The notes below the pieces were generated by a model. It worked only from the letters and a program-made list of their open reading frames with translations. It made no database searches and was not told the origin of the DNA. The position numbers and the translations under genes were made by a program. This document shows positions 17,366 through 26,600 of a stretch of DNA of 64,000 nt, piece after piece (the stretch's first letter is position 1; every line of letters starts with the position of its first letter). The stretch is from JAGNXB01 sp964471595 (GTDB taxonomy: Bacteria > Bacteroidota > Bacteroidia > Chitinophagales > Saprospiraceae). The stretch is taken from assembly GCA_964471595.1 (NCBI GenBank), contig CAYYGN010000015.1:1-64000 (forward strand), written 5' to 3'.

Positions 17366-18220
17366 ATGACCATTTGGCCGGGCAAAGTCCTGTTATTTGG
17401 TGAATACTCCCTGTTGGTGGGGGGAGAAGCTCTGGCTGTTCCCTTCCCGCACTTTTCGGGACATTGGGGCATCGACGACGGCAAAACGGATCCCGAATTA
17501 TTGCATTGGGCCGAATGGCTGGATGAAATTCACCGTTTGGGTCAATTGCCATGGCCGGTTGATACAACAGGTTTTCTGCAATTTGTCCGGCGTGGTGGAC
17601 GGTTTGTCAGCACGATACCGCCAGGTGCCGGACTAGGTAGCAGTGGCGCTCTGGTGGCCGCCACAATGGCGCGTTGGGGCTCGGAACTGCCCAATGATCC
17701 CTGGAAGCTGAAAACAGGACTTGCGCACCTTGAATCCTTTTTCCATGGCCAAAGTTCGGGGCTTGATCCACTGGTGAGCCTGACCGGAAGACCAGTCCAA
17801 CTGGATGGTGCCCAAAGACCGGTTTTGTTAAAGGAATGGGCTTGGCCCCGGGGATTATTCATCCTGGACAGCGGGATCCACCGATCAACCGCCCACCTGG
17901 TAGCGTCGTTCCGTGCCGCCCTGAAAGATCCGGTGTACTTGTTGCGCTTGCAGCAAGAATTACTGCCGGCGGTTTCGGTGGCCATCCGACGTATGGCTGG
18001 TGAGGATCGGGGATCCTTTGGCGAAAGTTTTTCTCTGGTGAGTCAGTTGCAACGGCAATTGTTTGGAGAAATGATCCCTCAGTCCATTCGGGATGTCTGG
18101 CAAGGTGACACCTGGCATCTCAAGTTGTGTGGCGCAGGAGGAGGGGGCCATTTCCTCGGCTGGTCGCCCTTGGGTCAGATACCTGAACTGCCGTTTCGCA
18201 CGGTATCCCTTGACACCTGA
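17366..18220 (+). CDS. GHMP kinase, probable mevalonate kinase
   Basis: This 284-residue kinase has the GHMP elements: an N-terminal PGKVLLFGEYSLLVGG, the ATP motif IPPGAGLGSSGALVAA and a C-terminal LCGAGGGGHFLG. The form matches the short Bacteroidota GHMP kinases assigned to the mevalonate pathway, which phosphorylate mevalonate for isoprenoid synthesis. An upstream GTG at 17345 adds seven residues; the ATG at 17366 (MTIWPGKVLLFGEY) fits better. It sits 37 bases after tatA on the same strand. Phosphomevalonate kinase or another sugar kinase activity remains possible. Confidence 0.75.
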   Translation: MTIWPGKVLLFGEYSLLVGGEALAVPFPHFSGHWGIDDGKTDPELLHWAEWLDEIHRLGQLPWPVDTTGFLQFVRRGGRFVSTIPPGAGLGSSGALVAATMARWGSELPNDPWKLKTGLAHLESFFHGQSSGLDPLVSLTGRPVQLDGAQRPVLLKEWAWPRGLFILDSGIHRSTAHLVASFRAALKDPVYLLRLQQELLPAVSVAIRRMAGEDRGSFGESFSLVSQLQRQLFGEMIPQSIRDVWQGDTWHLKLCGAGGGGHFLGWSPLGQIPELPFRTVSLDT

Positions 18221-18279
18221 ATGCCTCCCGAAAGCAAAATCATGGCCCAACTCTTTATGTGAAGATTGCGTTAAACTCC

Positions 18280-18310
18280 TTGACGAAGCCTTCCCGGGGA
18301 CCTACATTTG
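18280..18310 (+). promoter_or_regulatory. Promoter of DUF4175 gene
   Basis: TTG (18280-18282), a 20-base spacer, then TACATTTG (18303-18310) is an almost ideal Bacteroidota promoter, 22 bases before the ATG at 18333. It also argues against the longer open frame starting at 18093. Confidence 0.55.
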
Positions 18311-18332
18311 TTCATTGACCCAAATCCACGCT

Positions 18333-21300
18333 ATGGCGGAACTGCGGCATTATGATCTGTTGATCAGCAAACTGGACGCGTTCATCCGGAAATATTACGT
18401 GAACCGGCTGATCCGGGGCACCCTGCTTACCCTGGGATTGGTGGGCGTCGTGTTTCTCGTCTTCAGCTTGGGGGAACATTATTTCTATTTCGGCAAAACC
18501 GGGAGGAAAGTCCTGTTTTGGGGGTTTATCGGCCTTTCCGCCTTCTCCCTGGTGCGCTGGGTCATTACACCCCTGTTGCATTATTTCCGGCTCGGGGATG
18601 TCATATCCCATGAACAGGCCGCCTCCATCATCGGCCGCCATTTTCACCAGGTGGAGGACCGTCTCCTCAACATATTGCAGTTGCGCCGGCAACTCGATCA
18701 TCATCCCGGTGAATCCCTGCTGCTCGCCGGGATCGAGCAAAAAACCGAGGCGATCAGACTGACGCCCTTCGGAGCGGCCATTGATTTGTCCCGTAACCGC
18801 AGGTATCTGCGATACGCCCTGCCACCATTGTTGGTGTTGCTCTCGCTCCTCCTTGTTGCTCCCAGTCTGATCCGCGAGCCTGCCAACCGGATTATTGCCA
18901 ATAACCGGGAATTCGAAAAACCGGCGCCCTTTGCTTTCCTCCTCCCGGTAGACAATCTGCTGGTCGTCCAATACGAAGATTTTGAACTGACCGTCAGGAC
19001 GGAAGGACGTGTTTTGCCCCATGAAGCTTTCATCCAAATTGGTGAATACGAGTACCGGCTGCAAAAGGAGGATCCCACTACCTTCACCTACACCTTCAGC
19101 AATGTTCATCAGGCTGTGAATTTCCGGCTGTTTGCCGGAGACGTATCCTCCAAGACATATACCCTGGATGTACTTGCCAAGCCATCCATCCAGCGATTCG
19201 AGATCACCCTCGATTATCCAACTTATACCGGCCGGACCAAAGAGACCCTCAAGAATACAGGAGATCTCGTCGTGCCAATGGGAACGCGCATTTCCTGGAT
19301 GTTCCATACCGCTCAGACCGACTCTGTCCTGCTTCGCTTTGGTCCGGATGGATTGGAAGACCCGGGAAAGCGGCAGGGCGAAGGGGATTTCCTGTACAGC
19401 CGGAGAGCCACCAGGGACGAAGCATACACCATCTTCATCGCCAACCGGGCCTTGCCTCGCGGTGACAGTGTCCGGTACAACCTTTCCGTAATTCCGGATG
19501 CGCATCCGGTCATTCAGGTGCAGGCATTCACTGATAGTCTGGACCCGTCTTACGTGTATTTCGCCGGGGATGTATCCGACGATTACGGGCTCACCCAATT
19601 GGTTTTCCATTCCCGGATTCGCCGCCACAACGGCGTGGAGGAAGCGACGGTGAAAACCGATCTGCCCTTGTTGCGATCCCGGGATGCCCGTTTTGACCAC
19701 ACCCTCGATATCAGCCAGCTCGGACTCCGGCCCGGAGACGAAGTCACTTACTTTTTCGAGGTGTGGGACAACGATGCCATACAGGGCCGCAAAGCCAGTC
19801 GCACCCAGATCATGCGGTATGCCAAACCCACGGCCGAGGCGTACGAAGCCATGGAAAAGGAAAACAGCGACCAAATCAAAGACAGACTCAAGAAGGCCTT
19901 TGATGAATCCCGCAAGCTCCAAAAGGACATCCAGAAGTTGACGGACAAGGTTTTGCAGGAAAAGGAACTCGACTGGCAGCAGCGCAAGGAATTGGAAAAA
20001 TTACTGGATCGCAGAAAGGAATTGCAACAGGAGATGGAACATGCCCGCGATCTGTACGAGAAAAATCTCCAAAACCAGAACGAATTCTCCCAACCCAGTG
20101 AAGAGTTGATGCAAAAGCAGGAGCAGGTCCGGCAAATGTTCGAGGAAATGCTCAGTGAAGAAATGAAGGAAATGCTCCGCCAACTGGAGGAGTTGCTCCA
20201 GGACCTCAAAAAGGACGAGGCTCTTCAGAAGATGGAAGAGATGAAACTTGACGAGGAACAACTCAGCAAGGAGTTGGACCGGATGATGGAGCTGTACAAA
20301 GAACTGGAGTTGGAAAAGGACATCCAGGATCAAATCGAAAAGCTGCAGGAGCTGGCAAGAGAGCAGGAAAACCTGGCTGAAAAGACAGAAAACCAGGATC
20401 TCAAGCAGGACGAGCTGGAAAAGAAACAGGATGAACTGAATGAGCAATTTGACCAACTGAAAGAAAAGATGGAGGATATCCTCGAGCGAAACGAGGATCT
20501 GGAGAGTCCCAAACAGCTGGGCGATCCCCAGAAGGACATGGAGGATATCAGCAAGGACATGAACCAGTCGGAACAGGATCTTAAAAAGCAACAAAACAGC
20601 AAAGCTTCCCAATCCCAGAAAAAAGCCGCCCAGAAGATGAAGGACATGGCGAAAGCCATGGAGTTGAACATGCAGAGCGGGGAGATGGAGGAAATGGAAG
20701 AAGACATGAAGGCGCTTCGACAGTTGCTGGAAAACCTGGTGACGCTTTCCTTTGACCAGGAAGGTCTTGTGGACGATTTGGGGAATACGGCCGAAACTGC
20801 TCCCCGGTATGTACAGTTGGTACAGGTCCAGAAGAAGCTCCAGGATGACTTTCGTCTGGTGGAAGACAGCCTCCACGCCCTGAGCAAGAGGGTAATCCAG
20901 ATCGAGACCTTTGTCACGGAAAAGGTATCCGAGATCAAGGTGAACATGAATCGTTCGGTCAAGGATCTGGAGGAGCGCCGAAAGCCTCAGGCGGCCGTCG
21001 AACAGCAGTTTGCCATGAAAAACCTCAATGACCTTGCCCTGATGCTCAGTGAAGTCATGAATCAGATGCAACAGAGCATGGCCGACATGAAGGGAGGCAA
21101 TCAGAACTGCAAGAACCCGGGTGGCAACAGTTCAGGAGGGGGCAAACCGTCCGACAAAATGAGCCAGGGACAGAAATCCCTCAACCAGATCATGAAGGAG
21201 TTGCAGGAACGCATGAAGAGCGGGCAGGGAGGCAGCAGCAAGGAGTTCGCGCAAATGGCTGCCCGTCAGGCGGCCATGCGCAAGGCCCTGGAATCACTGG

Positions 21301-21662
21301 CCAAAGAAAAGCGCCAAAGCGGCAAACCGGACAAGCAACTCCAGGATATCATCGACCAGATGGACCGCACCGAAATCGACCTGGTCAACAAACGGTTGAC
21401 GTCGGAAACCCTGAAACGACAGGAGGATATCCTCAAAAAGTTGTTGGACCACGAAAAGGCGGAACGCGAAAGGGAGCTCGATGAGCAGCGCAAGTCGGAG
21501 ACCGGCTCCCGATATGAAAAAAGGACTCCTCCGGCCCTGGAGGAGTATTTGCGAAAAAGGGAGGCCGAACTCGAGCTTTACAGGGCAGTCAGCCCGCATT
21601 TGCGGCCTCATTACAAGCAGTTGGTCGAGGAGTACCACCGAAATTTGAAAAATTCAAGGTAA
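18333..21662 (+). CDS. DUF4175 family membrane protein with giant coiled coil
   Basis: This 1109-residue protein has three membrane spans in the first ~180 residues (about 29-47, 62-82 and 160-178), a beta-rich region up to about residue 500, and then some 600 residues of almost uninterrupted Glu/Lys/Gln/Met/Asp-rich coiled coil with a Gly/Asn-rich break (GGNQNCKNPGGNSSGGGK). This is the layout of the Bacteroidota DUF4175 proteins, of unknown function. The ATG at 18333 is supported by the promoter just upstream; a longer frame to 18093 lies inside the GHMP kinase gene. The shape suggests a structural or scaffold role at the inner membrane. Confidence 0.82.
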   Translation: MAELRHYDLLISKLDAFIRKYYVNRLIRGTLLTLGLVGVVFLVFSLGEHYFYFGKTGRKVLFWGFIGLSAFSLVRWVITPLLHYFRLGDVISHEQAASIIGRHFHQVEDRLLNILQLRRQLDHHPGESLLLAGIEQKTEAIRLTPFGAAIDLSRNRRYLRYALPPLLVLLSLLLVAPSLIREPANRIIANNREFEKPAPFAFLLPVDNLLVVQYEDFELTVRTEGRVLPHEAFIQIGEYEYRLQKEDPTTFTYTFSNVHQAVNFRLFAGDVSSKTYTLDVLAKPSIQRFEITLDYPTYTGRTKETLKNTGDLVVPMGTRISWMFHTAQTDSVLLRFGPDGLEDPGKRQGEGDFLYSRRATRDEAYTIFIANRALPRGDSVRYNLSVIPDAHPVIQVQAFTDSLDPSYVYFAGDVSDDYGLTQLVFHSRIRRHNGVEEATVKTDLPLLRSRDARFDHTLDISQLGLRPGDEVTYFFEVWDNDAIQGRKASRTQIMRYAKPTAEAYEAMEKENSDQIKDRLKKAFDESRKLQKDIQKLTDKVLQEKELDWQQRKELEKLLDRRKELQQEMEHARDLYEKNLQNQNEFSQPSEELMQKQEQVRQMFEEMLSEEMKEMLRQLEELLQDLKKDEALQKMEEMKLDEEQLSKELDRMMELYKELELEKDIQDQIEKLQELAREQENLAEKTENQDLKQDELEKKQDELNEQFDQLKEKMEDILERNEDLESPKQLGDPQKDMEDISKDMNQSEQDLKKQQNSKASQSQKKAAQKMKDMAKAMELNMQSGEMEEMEEDMKALRQLLENLVTLSFDQEGLVDDLGNTAETAPRYVQLVQVQKKLQDDFRLVEDSLHALSKRVIQIETFVTEKVSEIKVNMNRSVKDLEERRKPQAAVEQQFAMKNLNDLALMLSEVMNQMQQSMADMKGGNQNCKNPGGNSSGGGKPSDKMSQGQKSLNQIMKELQERMKSGQGGSSKEFAQMAARQAAMRKALESLAKEKRQSGKPDKQLQDIIDQMDRTEIDLVNKRLTSETLKRQEDILKKLLDHEKAERERELDEQRKSETGSRYEKRTPPALEEYLRKREAELELYRAVSPHLRPHYKQLVEEYHRNLKNSR

Positions 21663-21768
21663 GAAGGATCCCTTAGGGAACTTTCCCGGACAACAGGTCG
21701 TTAACCGCTTTGAATCCATTTCTGGTATTCGCCCGCTTCAGGCGGCTTTGTATTCCCATGAGTATGTC

Positions 21769-21795
21769 CCCTTTCGTTGCGAAAGGGAGGTTTTT
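21769..21795 (+). terminator. Hairpin terminator after DUF4175 gene
   Basis: CCCTTTCG-TTG-CGAAAGGG is a perfect 8-bp stem with a 3-base loop, followed by AGG and five T. It lies 107 bases after the DUF4175 stop and 30 bases before the next ATG, so it could terminate the upstream transcript or attenuate the downstream genes. Confidence 0.6.
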
Positions 21796-21824
21796 GCTCA
21801 CCCAAACCTGTGGAATACAAACCT

Positions 21825-22235
21825 ATGAGCCTGGCAATCACCGATAACATGTTGCGCATCTCCTCCCATCCCAATAACATCCGCTATGTGGAGTCTTTCG
21901 TCCATCGTCTGGCCGAGGAACACCAATTGACGGAAGAAAAATTCGGAGATATCCTTGTATGCGTGACCGAGGCGGTCAACAATGCCATTCTTCACGGCAA
22001 TCACGGCGACGAGCGCAAGAAGGTGCTTGTTCGTGCCGAACATGCCGGCCGGACCCTGGCTATCGTGGTCGAAGACGAAGGGTGCGGATTTGACTATAGG
22101 GCCATCCCGAATCCTACCGAAGGCGACAACCTGACCCGTATCGGGGGCCGCGGGGTTTTTGTCATGTTCAAACTTTGCGATACCGTCCGGTATCTCAAAA
22201 ACGGACGACAAGTGGAGATGGCTTTTCGCCTATGA
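21825..22235 (+). CDS. Anti-sigma-factor-like ATPase (RsbW/SpoIIAB type)
   Basis: This 136-residue HATPase_c protein resembles the serine-kinase anti-sigma factors. Motifs are the N-box VTEAVNNAILHGNHGD, the G1 box VEDEGCGFDY and the G2 region IGGRGVFVMFKLCD. The ATG at 21825 fits the family N-terminus better than the upstream start at 21777, which lies inside a terminator hairpin. It overlaps ybeY by four bases (ATGA). No anti-anti-sigma partner or sigma-B type factor is nearby, so the target is unknown; in Bacteroidota such stand-alone kinases commonly sit next to ybeY. Confidence 0.85.
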   Translation: MSLAITDNMLRISSHPNNIRYVESFVHRLAEEHQLTEEKFGDILVCVTEAVNNAILHGNHGDERKKVLVRAEHAGRTLAIVVEDEGCGFDYRAIPNPTEGDNLTRIGGRGVFVMFKLCDTVRYLKNGRQVEMAFRL

Positions 22236-22693
22236 GTTTCCCCATAGACGAGATGGGTGATACAGAGGATGCCGGCTTTTCCTTTGAGGCCGCCGATGTT
22301 GATTATACCTTGCCGATGCCGGAACAAACAGCTGCATGGTTGGCGAATGTGGTTCGGAAGGAACAGGCGGAACTGGGATCGGTCACTTTCATATTTTGCT
22401 CCGATACTTATCTTCTTGACTACAACATCCGTTACCTCGGGCATGATACTTTGACCGATGTGATCACCTTTCCCTACAGCGAAACCAAAGTGGAAGGAGA
22501 TATTTTCATCAGCATTGATCGGGTGAAGGAAAATGCCTCCGAGTTTGGCCTCACCATGCAGGATGAACTGCACCGTGTGATGGTACACGGCGTTCTTCAT
22601 TTGTTGGGATTTGATGACTACAGCGATGAAGACCGAGCCAGCATGCGCCTTAAGGAGGAACAGTACCTGGCCCTTCGGGAGCCCCTGGCATAA
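22232..22693 (+). CDS. ybeY: Endoribonuclease YbeY
   Basis: YbeY is a zinc endoribonuclease acting in 16S rRNA 3'-end maturation and ribosome quality control. This 153-residue protein has the core DYNIRYLGHDTLTDVITFPY and the metal site HGVLHLLGFDDYS. The third metal ligand, usually His in HxxxHxxxxxH, is Asp here, as seen in other Bacteroidota YbeY proteins. The start ATG at 22232 overlaps the stop of the RsbW-like gene, so the two are translationally coupled; the longer frame from 22175 is inside that gene. Confidence 0.93.
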   Translation: MSFPIDEMGDTEDAGFSFEAADVDYTLPMPEQTAAWLANVVRKEQAELGSVTFIFCSDTYLLDYNIRYLGHDTLTDVITFPYSETKVEGDIFISIDRVKENASEFGLTMQDELHRVMVHGVLHLLGFDDYSDEDRASMRLKEEQYLALREPLA

Positions 22694-22713
22694 GGCAAAC
22701 AGGCCATCCTTCT

Positions 22714-23466
22714 TCACTGATAACTTCCGCGCTGTCGCATGACTTCATACAGCAGGATACCTGCTGCCACCGACACATTGAACGAGTCCACACGCGGAGA
22801 TTGAGGAATGCGAACCCGTACGTCCAGGAAAGGCAGTATTCGATCGCTGATTCCGGATCCTTCTGCCCCGAGGAGAAGACATACCGGGTCGGTCAATGGG
22901 GCCTCCATCGGCAGTACACTTCCCTCCAGAGTGGCCCCGACCAGCCGGATGCCACTGTCCTTGAGGTAACGGGCCGCTTCACGGAGGGGCTCCTCCCGGC
23001 AAACGGGAAGATGCAGCAACGCCCCGGCGGATGCTTTGACCGCCTCCTCGTTGAAACGGGCCACATCCCTCGTACCTACTACGAGAGCATGAGCACCGGC
23101 ACCCAGGGCGGAACGGGCTATGGCACCGGCATTGCGAACGTCCGTAACACCGTCCAGCATGACGAACAACGGATTTTCGCCTGATTCGAACACGGACGGG
23201 ACGACATCGCCAAGCTGGTAAAAAGGAATGGCTGATTTCCAGGCCAGAACACCCTGATGATTACCCCTCCAGATACGATCGAGCGCTTCAGAGGGTACGA
23301 TTTTCAAAGGGATGCGCCTCTCTTTGCAAATTTGCCTGATCCCGGCCTCAGCGGGACCCTTGGCCCCTTTTGCCAACCAAACGGCATCCAGGTAAATGCC
23401 GGATTCCAACGCTTCCATGACCGGATGGCGACCCCCGATCCACTCCTTTGCAGGCTTGTTCAACAT
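22714..23466 (-). CDS. rlmB: 23S rRNA 2'-O-methyltransferase RlmB (SpoU family)
   Basis: This 250-residue SPOUT methyltransferase would methylate the ribose of G2251 (E. coli numbering) in 23S rRNA. The N-terminal substrate domain starts EWIGGRHPVMEALE; the catalytic part has LDGVTDVRNAGAIARSA, LLLGAEGSGIS and RIPQSPRVDSFNVSVAAGILLYE, the three SpoU motifs. The ATG at 23466 places the family motif 10 residues from the N-terminus; a longer frame extends upstream. It lies convergent with ybeY, 20 bases away. Other TrmH-group targets cannot be fully excluded. Confidence 0.92.
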   Translation of the reverse strand: MLNKPAKEWIGGRHPVMEALESGIYLDAVWLAKGAKGPAEAGIRQICKERRIPLKIVPSEALDRIWRGNHQGVLAWKSAIPFYQLGDVVPSVFESGENPLFVMLDGVTDVRNAGAIARSALGAGAHALVVGTRDVARFNEEAVKASAGALLHLPVCREEPLREAARYLKDSGIRLVGATLEGSVLPMEAPLTDPVCLLLGAEGSGISDRILPFLDVRVRIPQSPRVDSFNVSVAAGILLYEVMRQRGSYQ

Positions 23467-23539
23467 GGCAACTTGGTCACAGGCACGCCAAAAATGGGAT
23501 TTTAATCCCGAAACTGGGTGTACAAGCCCGGAATACAAC

Positions 23540-23547
23540 TAACTTTG
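23540..23547 (+). promoter_or_regulatory. -7 box TAACTTTG, M36 peptidase gene
   Basis: TAACTTTG is a perfect TAnnTTTG box 64 bases before the peptidase ATG, in the divergent gap between rlmB and the peptidase gene. No clear -33 TTG is seen at the right distance. Confidence 0.4.
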
Positions 23548-23611
23548 AGAATGGAACGCTCATTCGGAACGTATCCAGATTATGGTATCACTTCGTTTAA
23601 CCAACCTACGG

Positions 23612-26600
23612 ATGAAAAGAATTTTATCGGTGCTGGCGCTTTTTCTGCCTTTGTTGATGGCGGCCCAGCAACAACCCGTACTGGACATCGCTGTCCGGTA
23701 CCTTGAAGGCCAACAAAAGGCCTGGGGCCTTGGTCCTGCCGACATCGCGGACCTGGCCGTGAGTGATCTCTACACGGACAAACCCATCGGCCTTACCAAT
23801 CTTTATTTGATCCAGCGTCATCAGGGAATTGAAGTTTACAATGCTCTGGTCAACCTGCATATTCATGAAGGCAGGGTCGTGCATGCCGGCAACCGCCTCA
23901 TTCCCCGGCTTTCCACCCGGGTCAATGCCATCAAGCCGGTACTTACCGCCGAGCAAGCCCTGGAGGCAGCCCTGCTACATCTCGGCATGACACCACCCTC
24001 CTCTCTGCCCATCCATGAGCGTCTCTCCGCCTATGAAATGACTTTCAAGCAGGGTGACTTTTCGCGGGCACCCGTTCCGGTGAAGCTGCGGTACCAACCC
24101 ATGACGGACGGGCAAGTCCGGTTGGCGTGGGACATGGCCATCGACGCTGTCAACGGATCGGATTACTGGAGTCTGCGCATCGATGCCCTCAACGGTAAGG
24201 TGCTGGATCAAGTGAGCTGGACCACGCATTGCCGCTTCGAAAAAGGACATGCCGAACACTGTGCCCACGGGCAGATCATCCGGCACCGAAACCTCACACC
24301 CGTACGGGAAGCACGTGCCAAAGCCATGCAAAAACTGACCGGCGGCACGAATGGCACCTATAATGTATTCCCGGTACCGGTTGAGAGCCCCGCCCACGGC
24401 ACACGGACGCTTGTTGCTGATCCCGCCGATCCGGAGGCATCTCCTTTTGGCTGGCATGATACCGACGGAGTGGCAGGAGCAGAGTATACCATCACCCGAG
24501 GCAACAACGTCCATGCCTATGAAGGACGGTCGGGAAATTTCACCTCCAAAGGCAATGAGCCCAACGGGGGAGCCGCCCTTTTCTTCAATTTCCCCCTGAA
24601 CCCGGACAATGAACCGGAGACCTTTACCGATGCGGCGACCGTCAATCTGTTCTACATGATCAACATGTTGCATGACGTCACGCATCATTTCGGCTTTACC
24701 GAAGAGGCAGGCAATTTTCAAACCACCAATTACAGCGGAATTGGCCAGGGGAATGACCATGTCAATGGTTTGGCCCAGTTTGGCGCCGTCAATAATGCCA
24801 ACCTCAACAATGCCGATTTCTCCACCCCACCGGATGGAGGTAATGGTCGTATGCGGATGTTCGTGTGGGACCGCACGTCGGCAGCTTCCAACAAATACAT
24901 GATTGTGGATGCTCCGTCGGAAGTAGCCGGCGAGTACATCACGGGAACGGCCACCTTCGGTCCGGCATTGACCACCACCCCGATCACCGGACCGGTAACG
25001 ATCGTCAAGGACAATACCAACAACCCCACCCTGGGATGCCAAACACCCGTGGATGACCTGACGGGCAAGATCGCACTTATTGACCGCGGCACCTGCGAGT
25101 TCGGCCGGAAAATCGTCAATGCCCAAAACCGGGGTGCCATCGCCGTCATCATCTGCAATTTTGAAGATGCCATCATCACTATGGGCCCTGGAGCCGTAGG
25201 CAATCAAGCCACGATACCATCCGTATTTATTACAGCCAGTGACTGTGCCAAGATCCGCGTCCATGCGGATCAGGGTTTGACCGTCACACTGAAAACACCG
25301 GAGGATCTGGTGGGTCCCGATTATCTGGATGGCACCCTGGATAACGGCATCATCGCCCACGAATTCGGACACGGCATTTCCAATCGTCTGACGGGTGGAC
25401 CGGCACAAGCCGGTTGTTTGAACGGCGAAGAACAAATGGGTGAGGGCTGGTCGGACTTCTTTACCCTGATCATGAGTGCCAAAGACGGGGATTTTGCCGA
25501 ACAGCGCAGAGGTATCGGCACCTTTGTGAGCCGTGAACCCAATGACGGCCGGGGTATCCGTCCTTATCCTTATTCCACGGATCTGGCCACGAATCCATTT
25601 ACCTACATGGACATCCGTGGCGTTTCCGTTCCTCATGGTGTGGGCGCCGTGTGGTGTTCCATGCTTTGGGATTTGTATTGGGCCATGTCGGATGAGTTCG
25701 GTTTTGACCCGGATTTCACGAATGTCGATGCGGGCAACAACAAGGCCATTCATCTGGTCATGCAGGGTATGAAGATGCAAACCTGCTCGCCGGGCTTTGT
25801 CGATGGCAGGGATGCCATCCTGGCGGCCGACCAGGTCCTTTATCAGGGTCTGCACCAGTGCATCATCTGGGAGGTCTTCGCCCGTCGCGGACTGGGCTTG
25901 AATGCCGACCAGGGGAGCTCGGGCAGTGTATCCGATGGTCTGGAGAATTTTGAAATGCCCGACTGCAGGCCGGAACTCAAAATCAGGAAAATCGTCACCC
26001 CGTTGATCAATGCCGGTGACAACATTGAGGTGACATTGACCGTGCGCAACGACCTTCCTTCCGGAGTTACCGGGGTGGTCGTCAGTGATATTGTCCCCGA
26101 GGGGGCTAGTCTGGTTTCGGGTTCGGCAGGATTCCCGTTCAGCCAGGTCGGAGACATGTTGTTTTTCGATGTGGGCGATCTGGATGCCGGTGAATTCCGC
26201 GAAATCTCATACGCATTGGCTACCCCCACCCATCTGGGTTCCGAACTTTTGTTTTACGAACCCTGTGAAGTGATGAATGATGACGTATGGTTCCTGGAAG
26301 TCACCGCCGGACCCGTCCAACAGCCCTGGGAACTCCAGGATCTCTACGTCAAGAATGGTCAATTCTCTTGGGGAATACTGAATCTGGACACTACCTTGCG
26401 CAGCAACCTGGCCATGATCAACCCTGTCCTGCTGACGGGAAATCAACCCGTGTTGAGATTCAGCCACAGGTACAACACTGAGTACCGGGCAGATGGCGGA
26501 TTCCTTCAGATATCCACGGACTACGGTCAGTCATGGCAAAACCTGCCGGAAGACAAAATTTTCCGCATGCCATACACCGTGCGTCCCATGCAGTATGCCA

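Noticed and set aside
18093..18332. 80-codon N-terminal extension of the DUF4175 protein
   Set aside because: It lies inside the GHMP kinase gene, and a good promoter sits at 18280-18310, just before the ATG at 18333.
18312..19922. Minus-strand open frame of 536 codons
   Set aside because: Antisense shadow of the DUF4175 gene, with no recognisable domain and no promoter at its 5' end.
20001..21071. Minus-strand Leu/Phe-rich frame that looks like a membrane protein
   Set aside because: It is the reverse of the Glu/Lys/Gln-rich coiled coil; the hydrophobic look is a by-product of GAG/AAG/CAG codons.
23975..25855. Minus-strand open frame of 626 codons
   Set aside because: It lies wholly antisense to the M36 peptidase gene, has no signal or motif, and reflects codon bias of the real gene.
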